A model generated the notes under the pieces. That model searched no databases and was not told the DNA's origin. It saw only the letters and a program-made list of their open reading frames with translations. This document shows positions 1 through 10,300 of a DNA stretch of 64,000 nt, one piece after another. The position numbers and the translations under genes are program-made. Source of the DNA: Bacteroidales bacterium UBA6192 (GTDB taxonomy: Bacteria; Bacteroidota; Bacteroidia; Bacteroidales; F082); NCBI GenBank assembly GCA_002422725.1, contig DITE01000061.1, forward strand, positions 1-64,000. The letters run 5' to 3'. How positions within the stretch are numbered: the stretch's first letter is position 1; every line of letters begins with the position of its first letter.

Positions 1-180
1 CACAATGGGTTTAATCATAATAGGCATAACCTGATCGAGGATTGGATTTCAAATCCCAGATCGCTTGCAATTTTGATAACAAATGTAGTCGGAAATTGAC
101 TTTCACCTGCAACACTCGCATTTTAAAAAAAAAGCAGCTCCGAAATACGAAACTGCTTTTTTAAAGTTGATTATCAAAAC
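1..180. other. Left-edge non-coding stretch
   Basis: No coding region can be supported here. The only clear structure is the hairpin at 127-162 downstream of the S9 peptidase gene, listed separately. Confidence 0.4.
127..162 (-). terminator. Rho-independent terminator after the S9 peptidase gene
   Basis: An A-rich arm ending in GCAG and a CTGCTTTTTT arm pair around a loop of about 16 nt. The runs of A and T on the two sides would give a U-tail in either direction. It lies 18 bp past the stop codon of the leftward peptidase gene. Confidence 0.7.
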
Positions 181-2823
181 TTACTGTTTTGTGGTTGTTA
201 TTTTGGCATTACCCATTGCAGGTGAAACCTGCTCAAGTTTTTCGGCTATACCCAACTGCTGATTTATCCATAATGTTGTTGCATCATTATCATTATCAAC
301 GCTTTTAATCACCACAACGAAACAATTCACGTTGTTGATCATTTCTTCGCCAGAAACGCTAAGCTTAACCTTTTTAGCTTTAGCAGTCATCAGATCGGGC
401 ATTTCGAATACCAGGTTGTAGCCTTCTGAGAGTGGAAGTCCGGCAATGACAGCTTCCATGGCTGCACCATCAACCATATAGGCTCCAGAAAACGGGATGC
501 TCATTTCATTTCCCTGGATCACCATACTGGCACTATTGGCAGTAAAGCTCATTGGGATTTTCATGCCCATCTGCTCTATTTCGCGACTCACAGGCACCAG
601 CGATGCATTCATAGTCATCAAATCTTTACTTTCACCCATCATGGCCGATGCAGTTACATCAAGAATGGTCCAATTGTCCATTTCCTTTTTGACGGCACGT
701 GTTTTGGTTGCCGAGAACTTTTGGCCCTGAACTTCAATATCAACCAAATAGTTATAGCTGCCTTCTACAAGCGTATTCTTCACGGCGGGTAATTTGCCGG
801 CTGAAGCCATATTTTCCTTGGGCACATAAGTCACTTTGGAAACATCTACACGCATCTCTTCCAGTCTCTTAGCCACGTTATCAGGCATTTCTTTCTGATA
901 CATGCCACCCAGAATAGGGGCAAGAAATCTTTCAATTTCGGCAAACATGGCCATGTTGTTCACGGGTTTGGCAAAGCCATGACCTTCGTCGTCAGCCAGG
1001 ATATAACTTACCTGTTTTCCTTTATCTCTCAGCGCAATAACAATCTGGTCGGCTTCGGCCTGCTTCACCCTGGGGTCATTTGCACCCTGAATGATCAGCA
1101 GTGGCTTTTCGATTTTGTCGGCTTTAAATAATGGACTGGCATCATAAATCAGTTTTTTTCCTTCTTCGGTGTTCGGATCGCCGGTCATTCCATAAAGAAA
1201 AGCCCGGGCAGGTTCCCAGTAAGCTGGCACCGACTCAAGTAAGGTAAAGATATTGCTGGGGCCAACAATATCCACTCCGGCGGCAAACAACTCAGGTGTA
1301 AAGGCTAATCCTGCAAGTGTTGCATAGCCACCATAACTGCCTCCCATGATAACAATTTTGTCTTTATCGGCAATTCCCTGATCAATCAGGTATTTTGCAC
1401 CCCAGCTAATGTCATCCTGCATCAGTTTGCCCCATTGCAAATCGCCTGCATTCAGGAATTTCTTGCCATAACCACCGCTGGCCCTGAAGTTGGGCTGCAT
1501 AACGGCATAGCCTCTGTTAGCCAAAAATTGAACAATGGAATTATATCCCCAGCTGTCGCGAGGGCCTTTTGGCCCACCATGAACGAGGATGACAACAGGC
1601 AGGTTTTTGGCCTTCTTTCCGCTTGGCACAGTAAGGTATCCGGGAATTTCGAGACCGTCACTGCTTTTGTAGCGAATGGGCGTCATCGGAGCCAGATGAG
1701 CTTCAACTTCTTTGAGTTTTGGCCGGGGTGTATATTGGAAAATCAGTTCGCGGGTCTTTGAATCGAAGAAATACGCATCGGATGAATATCTGTCGCCCCA
1801 AACACTCAACAGGAACTTTGTTTCATCGTTGGTCATGCTTTGGTACGACACTTCTCTGCCGGGAAACTGTTTTTTCAGGAATTCGAAATCAGCTTCTTTT
1901 TGTTTGTCCCTGAAATATCGACGTGTTTTGTCGTCGGTATAACTTGTTGCAATGATTTTTCTTGTTAGCTGACTCATGCTTAAACCACCAAAGTCAACCC
2001 GCTTTTCAGGATCGGATTCAATAAAGTTCATTTCCTTTGTTAGCGGATCCATCAGGAACAAGGTAGAAAGATCGAGTTCGCCAACATTGGTTACCAGATA
2101 AAACTTGGTGTTCTCCGGGTTCCAGCCTGCGATGTAAGCCTGCTCTTCCACAGTGGTTGAATAAATTGGCGTAAGCTTTTCACCGTCAAGATAAAGCATA
2201 GTGGTATTGCCTTTTTCGTCGGTACGCGAAACCACACGCAGTTGTTCATCCCAATCGAAGTCGTAACCGGTAATCCGGTCGTTGTTTTGTTGAATCAGGG
2301 TGAGTTTACCGGAACTGATTTCCAGTTTGTACAGATCGTGCCATGCTTTGTCACGGTCATTAATGCCAACCATGATCACATCAGGGTTGAGCTTACTGAC
2401 CATCTGAATTTGTGCAGTTACATCTTCCATTGGTGTCAGGTTTCTCGAAACGGGAAGACTTCCTTCTTTGACAACTTCCTTTGGATCGACTGCGAACACA
2501 TTGATGTTTTCGTCACCGTCCTTATCTTTCACATACAGCACATAGCGACTGTCGTATGTCCAGAAATAACCATAAAGTGGTCGTTTGCTGTCGGTAAGTG
2601 GCCTGGCCTTTTCGAATGGTTCATTGAAGCCTTTAACCCAAATGTTCATAATGCCATCATACTCCTTCAGAAAGGTGATGTATTGTCCATCGGGGCTAAG
2701 CTGTCCACCCGAAATCTCAGGATTTCCAAAGAACACTTCCCTGTCAATCAAAGGGGTACGCGCCTGACTAATGGTTATGGTGCAAAGTAACACCAGATTA
2801 AGCATGTAGGTTTTTTTCATCAT
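181..2823 (-). CDS. S9 family (prolyl oligopeptidase-type) serine peptidase with extra C-terminal domain
   Basis: Exported alpha/beta-hydrolase peptidase that should cleave oligopeptides in the periplasm. A signal peptide (MKK, hydrophobic core, SQA) precedes a beta-propeller region (about residues 30-390) and the S9 catalytic domain (about 395-640). The nucleophile is Ser496 in GGSYGGY; the Asp is in GANDPR and the His in EGHGF. A further region of about 235 residues follows, which ordinary S9 peptidases lack; it reads as a beta-rich domain, perhaps DUF3108-like. I chose the ATG at 2823 because the longer frame (from 2859) adds 12 residues ahead of a normal signal peptide; the ATG at 2820 is equally possible. 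Single gene with its own terminator. The family is certain; substrate and the role of the tail are unknown. Confidence 0.93.
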   Translation of the reverse strand: MMKKTYMLNLVLLCTITISQARTPLIDREVFFGNPEISGGQLSPDGQYITFLKEYDGIMNIWVKGFNEPFEKARPLTDSKRPLYGYFWTYDSRYVLYVKDKDGDENINVFAVDPKEVVKEGSLPVSRNLTPMEDVTAQIQMVSKLNPDVIMVGINDRDKAWHDLYKLEISSGKLTLIQQNNDRITGYDFDWDEQLRVVSRTDEKGNTTMLYLDGEKLTPIYSTTVEEQAYIAGWNPENTKFYLVTNVGELDLSTLFLMDPLTKEMNFIESDPEKRVDFGGLSMSQLTRKIIATSYTDDKTRRYFRDKQKEADFEFLKKQFPGREVSYQSMTNDETKFLLSVWGDRYSSDAYFFDSKTRELIFQYTPRPKLKEVEAHLAPMTPIRYKSSDGLEIPGYLTVPSGKKAKNLPVVILVHGGPKGPRDSWGYNSIVQFLANRGYAVMQPNFRASGGYGKKFLNAGDLQWGKLMQDDISWGAKYLIDQGIADKDKIVIMGGSYGGYATLAGLAFTPELFAAGVDIVGPSNIFTLLESVPAYWEPARAFLYGMTGDPNTEEGKKLIYDASPLFKADKIEKPLLIIQGANDPRVKQAEADQIVIALRDKGKQVSYILADDEGHGFAKPVNNMAMFAEIERFLAPILGGMYQKEMPDNVAKRLEEMRVDVSKVTYVPKENMASAGKLPAVKNTLVEGSYNYLVDIEVQGQKFSATKTRAVKKEMDNWTILDVTASAMMGESKDLMTMNASLVPVSREIEQMGMKIPMSFTANSASMVIQGNEMSIPFSGAYMVDGAAMEAVIAGLPLSEGYNLVFEMPDLMTAKAKKVKLSVSGEEMINNVNCFVVVIKSVDNDNDATTLWINQQLGIAEKLEQVSPAMGNAKITTTKQ

Positions 2824-2996
2824 ATTTTTTAAAATTATTGATAAGTAATTAAAGGACAAACGAAGTTGAATAAAGTTGCAAATGTGCTTAAAATATTTTC
2901 AGACCTGCGTTTTTCGCAAAAAAACTTACGCGAGGTGCTTCATGGCATCCTGTTTTATTTGAAATCATGCATCATCTGCTCAAGATTTTATTCAAA

Positions 2997-3028
2997 TTGC
3001 ATATTGGCAGATCATTTGGCTATATTTG
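2997..3028 (+). promoter_or_regulatory. Bacteroidota-type promoter for the esterase/CYTH pair
   Basis: A TTG at 2997-2999 (-33 element) is followed after 21 bp by TATATTTG at 3021-3028, a full match to the TAnnTTTG -7 consensus. The esterase ATG at 3054 is 25 bp downstream. This is a pattern match only. Confidence 0.5.
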
Positions 3029-3053
3029 TAAATCCTTATTCTGTCAGAGCAAG

Positions 3054-3977
3054 ATGAAAAAGACATCAACATTTCTTTTTAGTATCAGGATACTGTGCAT
3101 TTTGTCAAGTGTATTGCTGTTGCAATATGCTTGTACTCCACCCTACCCCAGCCGCGGCAGCCTGAAGACCTTTGAAAATTTCCCTTCAGTGCATGTTGAT
3201 TCCCGCAGGGTTGATGTCTGGTTACCTGAAAATTTCAGCCCTGAAGAAAAATATGCTGTGATTTATATGCACGACGGGCAAAACCTTTTTGACCCTGAAT
3301 TTGCTTTTGGCGGTCAGATTTGGGCTGCTGATGAAGCTTTGCAGACGCTGATCTCCAGCAGAAAAGTCATACCCGCAATCATCGTCGGAATATGGAACAG
3401 TCCCAAAAAGATACAGGAATACCTGCCCATGGAAGCATACGACCTGTTGCCCGACGACTTGAGGATGATACTGCAGAGTGAGCGTACCGACAGACCAATC
3501 AGCGACCGTTACCTGAAATTCATCGTGCATGAGCTCAAACCTTTCATCGATAAAAACTTTCCTACTTTGCCTGACCGTCGCAACACATTTATCATTGGCT
3601 CGAGTCTGGGTGGTTTGATTTCGGTGTATGCCCTGGCGGTTTACCCGGAGATATTCGGAGGGGCGGCATGTTTGAGTACCCATTGGCCTTTGAGCCTCGA
3701 GCATAATGAACCGGGTTTCTCACAACCATTTATCAGGTGGTTGGGCCATAACCTGCCTCCACCTGCCCTGCACAAAATCTATTTTGACTTTGGCACCGAG
3801 ACCCTCGACGAGCGATATCCCATGCATCAGCAGCAGATGGATGCTGTGATGACTGCTTTAGGCTATCCACCTGACGAGCTGTGGATTACCAGAAAATTTC
3901 CAGGCGATGCCCACAACGAGGCTGCATGGCGCAGAAGAGTACAGATTCCTATGGAGTTTTTTTTGAAATCAGAATAA
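3054..3977 (+). CDS. Putative esterase, lipoprotein (alpha/beta hydrolase, esterase D-like)
   Basis: Predicted lipoprotein hydrolase of the putative esterase family (PF00756 type; enterochelin esterase and S-formylglutathione hydrolase relatives). The N-terminus has a hydrophobic signal ending in a lipobox (LQYAC), so the mature protein should be anchored in the envelope. The frame shows VIYMHDGQNLFD near the N-terminal third, the nucleophile elbow GSSLGG (IIGSSLGGL), and a late histidine in GDAHNEAAW. Length (307 aa) fits the family. The frame is open further upstream, but the ATG at 3054 begins the signal peptide and sits just after a good promoter. A CYTH gene starts 14 bp downstream and is likely co-transcribed. 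The substrate cannot be told from sequence. Confidence 0.85.
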   Translation: MKKTSTFLFSIRILCILSSVLLLQYACTPPYPSRGSLKTFENFPSVHVDSRRVDVWLPENFSPEEKYAVIYMHDGQNLFDPEFAFGGQIWAADEALQTLISSRKVIPAIIVGIWNSPKKIQEYLPMEAYDLLPDDLRMILQSERTDRPISDRYLKFIVHELKPFIDKNFPTLPDRRNTFIIGSSLGGLISVYALAVYPEIFGGAACLSTHWPLSLEHNEPGFSQPFIRWLGHNLPPPALHKIYFDFGTETLDERYPMHQQQMDAVMTALGYPPDELWITRKFPGDAHNEAAWRRRVQIPMEFFLKSE

Positions 3978-3991
3978 TATTCATCCGGAAA

Positions 3992-4459
3992 ATGGCATAC
4001 GAAATTGAACGTAAATTTCTCGTCACTGGCGAATTCAAATCGCTGGCTACTAAATGTTTTCGTATTACACAGGGCTACCTCTGTTCTGCTCCGGAACGCA
4101 CAGTAAGGGTAAGAAGAAGAGACGAAACAGCTTTTCTGACTATTAAAGGTAAAGCCACGGCAAACGGCCTCAGCCGCTACGAGTGGGAAAAGGAAATTCC
4201 TATAAATGAAGCAGCTGAATTGCTCGATCTATGCGAATCGGGTATGATTGATAAAAAAAGGTACTTAGTCCCTGCTGGTCAGCATATGTTTGAGGTGGAT
4301 GAATTTTTTGGCGAAAATGCCGGTTTAATCATTGCCGAAATTGAATTAAGCTCAGAAGATGAGCAGTTTATTAAACCCGTTTGGCTAGGTCAGGAGGTCA
4401 CAGGCGATAGGCGATATTATAACGCTATGCTGGTTAAAAAGCCCTTTAATAAGTGGTAA
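3992..4459 (+). CDS. CYTH domain protein (inorganic triphosphatase-like)
   Basis: Small soluble protein (155 aa) of the CYTH superfamily, whose bacterial members mostly hydrolyse inorganic triphosphate or bind polyphosphate in a beta-tunnel. The signature EIERKFLV (ExExK) opens the protein. Charged strand motifs follow in the expected order (RVRRR, FLTIKGK, YEWEKEI, EVDEFFG, IAEIEL). The start is the ATG directly before AYEIERK; the longer frame overlaps the upstream esterase. It is 14 bp downstream of that gene. Compact CYTH proteins of this length usually lack a CHAD domain, as here. Confidence 0.9.
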   Translation: MAYEIERKFLVTGEFKSLATKCFRITQGYLCSAPERTVRVRRRDETAFLTIKGKATANGLSRYEWEKEIPINEAAELLDLCESGMIDKKRYLVPAGQHMFEVDEFFGENAGLIIAEIELSSEDEQFIKPVWLGQEVTGDRRYYNAMLVKKPFNKW

Positions 4460-4530
4460 GCATGTCACAAAGCGAACTGGAAAGAAATTTAAAGACGAAC
4501 TGTAAAAACAGTTCATGAATAACTGAACAG

Positions 4531-5991
4531 ATGATTGAGGAAAACATAAAAATCCACAACAATTTTACCGTAGAATTAAAGCTTGGCTTTGTTGCAGAGA
4601 AAGCAAAAATAAACAATGAATTTGCTGTGAATACGTGGCTTTTTTTACCAGAAAGTCTTGATATCAATCCGAATACGTATGACAAAAAAGACTTTTACCG
4701 AGACATTAAGTCTACTATTAGGTTGATTACCCCTGCCTATCGTTTGGTCGAAATACATGCATCGCAGCAATCTCCTCTGGAAAAACTGTTGGGAGTTGTC
4801 GCCCAGATGAATGCGGAACCTACAGTTATCACCGTTCAGGAATATGAGCATCACATCAAAATGTTCCTGTCGATCCTCAAGAGTTCGTTACGCGATGAAA
4901 GTCTTCATCTGATCGGAACCTTTTCCCGCGAAAACACAAGTAAACTCATTGATGAGTTCACAACAAACCTGATGCTCATCACCAGGAAATACCGTGAACT
5001 AAAGCAACTTTTCGATTCGAAGAAAATTGGCGGGGAAGTGTTGAATTATTATGCTTTTGGCGATGAGTACATGAGCAACATCATCGAGCAGCACTGCTTC
5101 AAAATCATCATGCATTTAATGGATAATCAATTGTCGCAGGGCGATTCGGAGAAGCTTAAATCACTTATCAGTTATGAAATTCAGTACAAAATTGCCAATG
5201 GGTTTCAGATAATAGAGAAGACCGGATTGGATAGGAACAGGGCAATTGTTCACAGGCTTACTTTTTTAAAGAAATATGCTGAAAACGTGCTGCTTGTTGC
5301 AGCCCACAAGAAAAAAGACGGCATACTGAAAGAGCAGGTATATTATAGTCTTGCAGCTGGGTTAGCGATGGTTTTTGCTACAGCTGTTGCATTTTCATTT
5401 CAGCTAAAATATGGCAATTTGACCATGCCTTTCTTTGTTGCCCTGGTGGTGAGTTACATACTTAAAGACAGGATTAAGGAATTTAGCCGTCAGTATTTTG
5501 CTCACAAACTGGGAAAAAAATATTTTGATCACAAAACAAAAATCAGCCTGAACAACCAAACTATCGGCTGGAGTAAAGAAGCCATGGATTTTGTGGATGA
5601 AAGCAAAATACCCGAAGAAGTAATTAAAATCAGAAACCGCTCGGCAATACTTGAGGCCGACAACAGAAACAATAACGAGAAGATTATTTTGTTTCGCAAA
5701 TTGTTCATTATTAACAGGAATAGTCTGGAAAAATGCAGCGATTATCCTATACTGGGACTCAATGACATTCTCAGGTTGAATGTGCATCAATTTACACTGA
5801 AAATGGATAATCCCGAAATTCCTTTGTTTGTTGAAGACAAAACCAATGGCTTTGATATAGTTATGGCTGAAAAAATATACTACCTCAACATCCTGATGCA
5901 ATTGAAAAACGAAGGGAACATTGCTTACCGTCGTTTCAGAATTGTGTTCAACCGCAATGGCATCAAAGAAATCGAAACACTCCCTGTTTAA
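4531..5991 (+). CDS. Conserved hypothetical protein with central membrane hairpin
   Basis: I do not recognise this 486-aa protein. It has no signal peptide. Residues 1-265 are soluble, charged and mostly helical. Residues about 270-312 hold two closely spaced hydrophobic segments (from YYSLAAGLAMVF to MPFFVALVVSYIL), followed by a basic stretch. Residues 320-486 are soluble again and may form a mixed alpha/beta domain. This arrangement suggests an inner-membrane protein with both large parts in the cytoplasm. It starts 71 bp after the CYTH gene on the same strand; a short hairpin (GAACTG/CAGTTC, 4497-4514) lies between. Codon use looks like that of its neighbours, so this is a real gene of unknown function. 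Confidence 0.8.
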   Translation: MIEENIKIHNNFTVELKLGFVAEKAKINNEFAVNTWLFLPESLDINPNTYDKKDFYRDIKSTIRLITPAYRLVEIHASQQSPLEKLLGVVAQMNAEPTVITVQEYEHHIKMFLSILKSSLRDESLHLIGTFSRENTSKLIDEFTTNLMLITRKYRELKQLFDSKKIGGEVLNYYAFGDEYMSNIIEQHCFKIIMHLMDNQLSQGDSEKLKSLISYEIQYKIANGFQIIEKTGLDRNRAIVHRLTFLKKYAENVLLVAAHKKKDGILKEQVYYSLAAGLAMVFATAVAFSFQLKYGNLTMPFFVALVVSYILKDRIKEFSRQYFAHKLGKKYFDHKTKISLNNQTIGWSKEAMDFVDESKIPEEVIKIRNRSAILEADNRNNNEKIILFRKLFIINRNSLEKCSDYPILGLNDILRLNVHQFTLKMDNPEIPLFVEDKTNGFDIVMAEKIYYLNILMQLKNEGNIAYRRFRIVFNRNGIKEIETLPV

Positions 5992-6163
5992 TCCGCTATG
6001 AAAAATGTCAATTTTTCCTATCTTGACTTAATTAAAAAGATTGTATGAAACTACCCACTTAAATTATCAACATTTTTTAAGAGTAAAAGTATTGGATAAT
6101 CAGTTTTTTATGTTTCTTAACAATTCCTTAAAGGCAACAATATGTAATAACGAGACCTTTGCA

Positions 6164-6195
6164 TTTGATTCAGGATTTAATTTAACTTATCTTTA
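6164..6195 (+). promoter_or_regulatory. Bacteroidota-type promoter upstream of a T9SS cargo gene
   Basis: TTTG at 6164-6167 and TATCTTTA at 6188-6195 are separated by 20 bp; the -7 box matches TAnnTTTG at all but its last base. The ATG at 6253 follows 57 bp later, leaving an AT-rich leader. Confidence 0.5.
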
Positions 6196-6252
6196 CACGT
6201 TCAATAACAGAAGTCTAATACTTTTATTTATTCATCATAATATCATACATTT

Positions 6253-7161
6253 ATGAAACATTTTTACCTGATTTTCAAAGGATTTGCATTGAGCGCTGCT
6301 CTCATTATGTTTTTTGTATCCGCATCCGAAGCGCAAACGACTTTAGCCAAATGGGATTTCAATCTCGAAACCCTTGATCCATCTGAAGGCAGTGGAACTG
6401 CAATGAATGTTGGCGAAACAACTTTCACCTGGGCAACTGGTGTCACCGGAAGTCCCGACCGCGCATGGAACACTTCAACCTATCCAGAACAAAGTATTGG
6501 TTCAGGCACTGCAGGAGCTGAGTTTATGGTAAGCACTGCAGGCTACCAGCAGATTTCTATTTCATTTTATCACCGCTCCTCGGGCACAGCATCGCGCTGG
6601 GCGCAAATCTATTACACCACCAATGGTGGCTCTAGCTGGATTCCGCTGACAAATAATGCAGGCGGACTTTCGCCTCACGACACATTTTACCTTTTCGAAT
6701 TCGATATGAGTTCGATTCCGGCTGTTGATGACAATGCAGATTTTGGGTTCAGGGTTTTATCCGTATTCTCTCCTGTAGCTTTCGAAGATGGCCTGGGATC
6801 CAGTTATGGTTCAAATGAAGCCTATCACCGTTCACGCGTTTTAGAGGGAAGTCCTTATGGCCCGAATGGTACATGGCGATTTGATGATGTTACCGTTATT
6901 GCACAGCAACCCGTTGGTATTGGTGAAGACTTTTCGAAACGCACTGCAGTTTATTTCCAAAACGGATTGCTGCATATTAAATCTGCAGACAACCAGGCTA
7001 TTAAAGCAAATGTAATCAATATTCTGGGCCAAACTGTTGTGAATGAATTTACTGTAGAGAACACTTCGACTCTTTATGTGAATGGACTTCAGGGTTATTT
7101 CTTTGTTCAGCTTGTCAACACCAAAGGTGAAGTGGCTACCAAAAAAGTATTTATCCCTTAA
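6253..7161 (+). CDS. Secreted T9SS type A sorting-domain protein
   Basis: Exported protein of 302 aa. A signal peptide (residues 1-27, ending SASEAQ) is followed by a beta-sandwich-like domain (about 30-220) containing ISFYHRSSGTASRW, an S-x-IPAVDDNADFGFRV block and GTWRFDDVTV. The same type of domain occurs in the next gene (about residues 730-930 there). The C-terminal 75 or so residues form a T9SS type A sorting domain (NILGQTVV..., YFFVQLVNTKGEV, ending KKVFIP), which takes the protein through the outer membrane and is then normally removed. No catalytic motif is visible; a surface or matrix role is an inference. It lies 175 bp upstream of the giant cargo gene on the same strand. Confidence 0.85.
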   Translation: MKHFYLIFKGFALSAALIMFFVSASEAQTTLAKWDFNLETLDPSEGSGTAMNVGETTFTWATGVTGSPDRAWNTSTYPEQSIGSGTAGAEFMVSTAGYQQISISFYHRSSGTASRWAQIYYTTNGGSSWIPLTNNAGGLSPHDTFYLFEFDMSSIPAVDDNADFGFRVLSVFSPVAFEDGLGSSYGSNEAYHRSRVLEGSPYGPNGTWRFDDVTVIAQQPVGIGEDFSKRTAVYFQNGLLHIKSADNQAIKANVINILGQTVVNEFTVENTSTLYVNGLQGYFFVQLVNTKGEVATKKVFIP

Positions 7162-7336
7162 CAGAAATCTCTGATAGAGTGTAAAATCCGGGCAAAAATA
7201 AAAATTAACCCCGGGCTTTATCTGTGACTTGTTGAAAGAAATGAATTGATTGTGGTTTCTCACCCTGTCTTTAGTTACTTTCCATTTGTCTTGATAACTT
7301 AACTCAAATAAATTAACTCTCAAATCATCGATTGTC

Positions 7337-10300
7337 ATGAAAAAATCAATTTTCCGAATTTCTTTCATCCTTTTGTTTATCCTCGGAATTTTCGTGAATG
7401 TTAACGCTCAGGTTAATATTTCGCTGGGTAATACCATCACGGAGGAGTTCTCTATTGGTACCTCCGCCACAGCAACTTTGCCGGCCGGGTGGAAAATGGA
7501 TAAAAGTGCTCTTGTCAGGACATTAGGTAGTTATTCTGCTGCCGTTACGGTAACTGAGCGTTCAGGAGGGAATAATTTGTCGACTACCGCTGCCAACGGC
7601 ATATACAATTTCGGAGCTGGTGAAGCTGGAACTGCCACGGATCGTGCAGTTGGCGGATTATCCTCATCCTCTGCATCCAAAAGCGTTAATGTTTATGTGC
7701 AACTGGTGAATAACGGAGCGTCGCTGATCAATAACCTGTCGATCAGCTACAACGTGGAAAAATACCGTAACGGTTCAAACGCAGCCGGATTCTCCATTCA
7801 GATGTATTATTCTACTAACGGAACCGACTGGACCTCTGCCGGAAACGATTTCCTGACCAGCATTGCAGGCAATGATAACAACAATGGCTTCGCATCTGCC
7901 CCAGGCCTTACCGTTTCGATAACCAACACCACGCTAGGCCAGGCCATTGTGCCCGGTGGATCCTTATATCTCGCCTGGAATTATTCGGTAACTTCAGGGA
8001 CAACCACTTCAAATGCGCAGGCACTTGGCATTGATGATGTATCTATAACAGCAAATGCTGGAGGAAATGTTCCACCTTTAATCACCAATATTCTGACCAA
8101 TCCATCTGATGCAATCGGGTCGGGCACAACGGTGCATGTTTCTGCCGATGTCACTGATGTTGACGGAACCGTTTCAGGTGCTGAGTTGCACTGGGGAACC
8201 ATTTCCGGTACACTTTCAACTACCATTGCAATGTCAGGAGTAGGCAACACTTACACAACTGTTACACCAATCCCTGCTCAACCTGAAGGAACGACAGTGT
8301 ACTATGAGGTAAATGCCACAGATGATGACAATGATGAATCTACTTCGGCTGAACTGAGTTATACCGTGCTCGATCCAAACACCACTACCCTACCCTATGC
8401 AGAAGCATTCACAGCAAATCTGGGCGACACTTATGTGTTCAGTGTTTCCGGAACAACGCGGGTGTGGGCACATGCTGCCGAGGGATATGCCTTTATCAAT
8501 GGGTTCAATACAGGTGAAGTTGAAGAGGACTGGCTGATTTTACCTGGCATCAATCTCAACAATTACAGCAATGAAGTAATTACATTCGACACATGGAAAA
8601 GATATGGATCGGAAAACACCGACAATTATTTAAAATTGATGTATTCGACTAACTATGCAGGCACGGGTAGCCCTGCTTCGGCCACCTGGACCGAACTTCC
8701 TTTTACTCAGCCAGCGAGCGAACAGGTTTGGACATTTTCAGGAAACATTGATTTATCCTTCATAACAGGCAGCTCCGTATGGATTGCATTCAAATACAGG
8801 TATGGAGCAGGTTACTACAGGTTGTGGCAGGTTGACAATATTGCGATACAAGAAGTTGATGTTGAGGATCCCATGTCGCTTTCAGCTGTTGCAGCAGGCA
8901 GCGGACAGATTAACCTCACGTTTTCAGCTAATGCTGGTGGCGATAATGTAGTGATCGTGTATAACGAAACAGGAGTCTTTACGGAACCTGCCGGTGCTCC
9001 TCCAGTGGCGGGCAATGCCTTTGCAGGTGGCACACTCTTGTATAACGGCACACTATCACCACAGAGCCACACCGGACTAAATCCTCTGCAAACAGTCTAT
9101 TACAAAGCATTTTCTTACAATGGAGCCGTTTATTCAAATGGGCTTAATGCCAATGCCACCACATTTGCAGCCGAACCAGTGAATTATCCTACATTATTTA
9201 CCGCTGTTTCAAATTCATCGAGCACCATAACCTTGTCGTGGACCGATGCCATTCCTGCTGCTGATGGCTATCTCATCAAAGGAAGCCCTGCTGGTTTCGG
9301 CAGCATTGCTGCACCTGTCGATGGCATGTCAGTTGCCGATGGCTACCTGGTGAAAAATGTTGCCGCTGGCTCAGGAACATACGAATTCACCATGCTCAGT
9401 TCGAGTAACACATACTATTTTAAAATATTCCCCTACAATGGTTCAACTGCCACCATCAATTATAAAACCGATGGCAGTATTCCTGAAGCAAGTGCTATGA
9501 CGCTGTCAGGGCCGCCAGCACTTCCAGCAAACTGGACCTTCGAACCTTTGCAGGGAACAACCACCAATCCATTATCTAACACTGGTGTAGGCTATGCAAG
9601 CTATTTTGGTTCATTCTCCGGGCCGGGCACTGCTACTGGAATGAATACAGCCACAGGTTGCGGTAATCAGACATCAGGAACATTTGCATGGTCGTTTTCA
9701 TTGGCCAATCCAGGAACGGTGAATGAATCGAGTGGTGTACAGTTTAATGCATCAACACTGGGTTCATCAGGAATTGTATTTCAGTTTGAACAAAGATGGT
9801 CGAGCACTGCCACCAATACCATCAGGGTGCAGTACACCATTGATGGTGCCAACTGGATCAATTTTAACATGGATGATAACAACACAACCTATTGCAACGG
9901 TTCGCTCAACGATGGCAGGTTCCAAACCAATACAACGGCTGACCAATTCAGAAGAATTACAGTTGATTTTAGTGACATACCGGCAGTTAACAATAACCCG
10001 AATTTTGGCGTAAGGGTAGTTGCAGCACATTATCAGGCAACAGGTCAGTTCAGGCAGGTTGGCAATCCAAATAATATTGCTACGGGTGGTACATGGCGAT
10101 TCGACAATGTGGTTATCAGGACATCTCCGGTTAAGCTGGTTGTGCTATCGGTCAATGGCGGCGAATCGCCAACCATCAACACCCCATTTAGTCTCGATGT
10201 TCAGTCGCAGGATGCCATGGATATGCCTTCGGCCGTAACTGAACCCACAACCATAACACTGACTTTAGCCACTGGCACCGGAACGCTTGGCGGAACCCTG

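Noticed and set aside
2242..2790. Plus-strand frame of 182 codons opposite the S9 peptidase
   Set aside because: Shadow of the peptidase beta-propeller coding sequence; low-complexity, Cys/Phe/His-rich translation.
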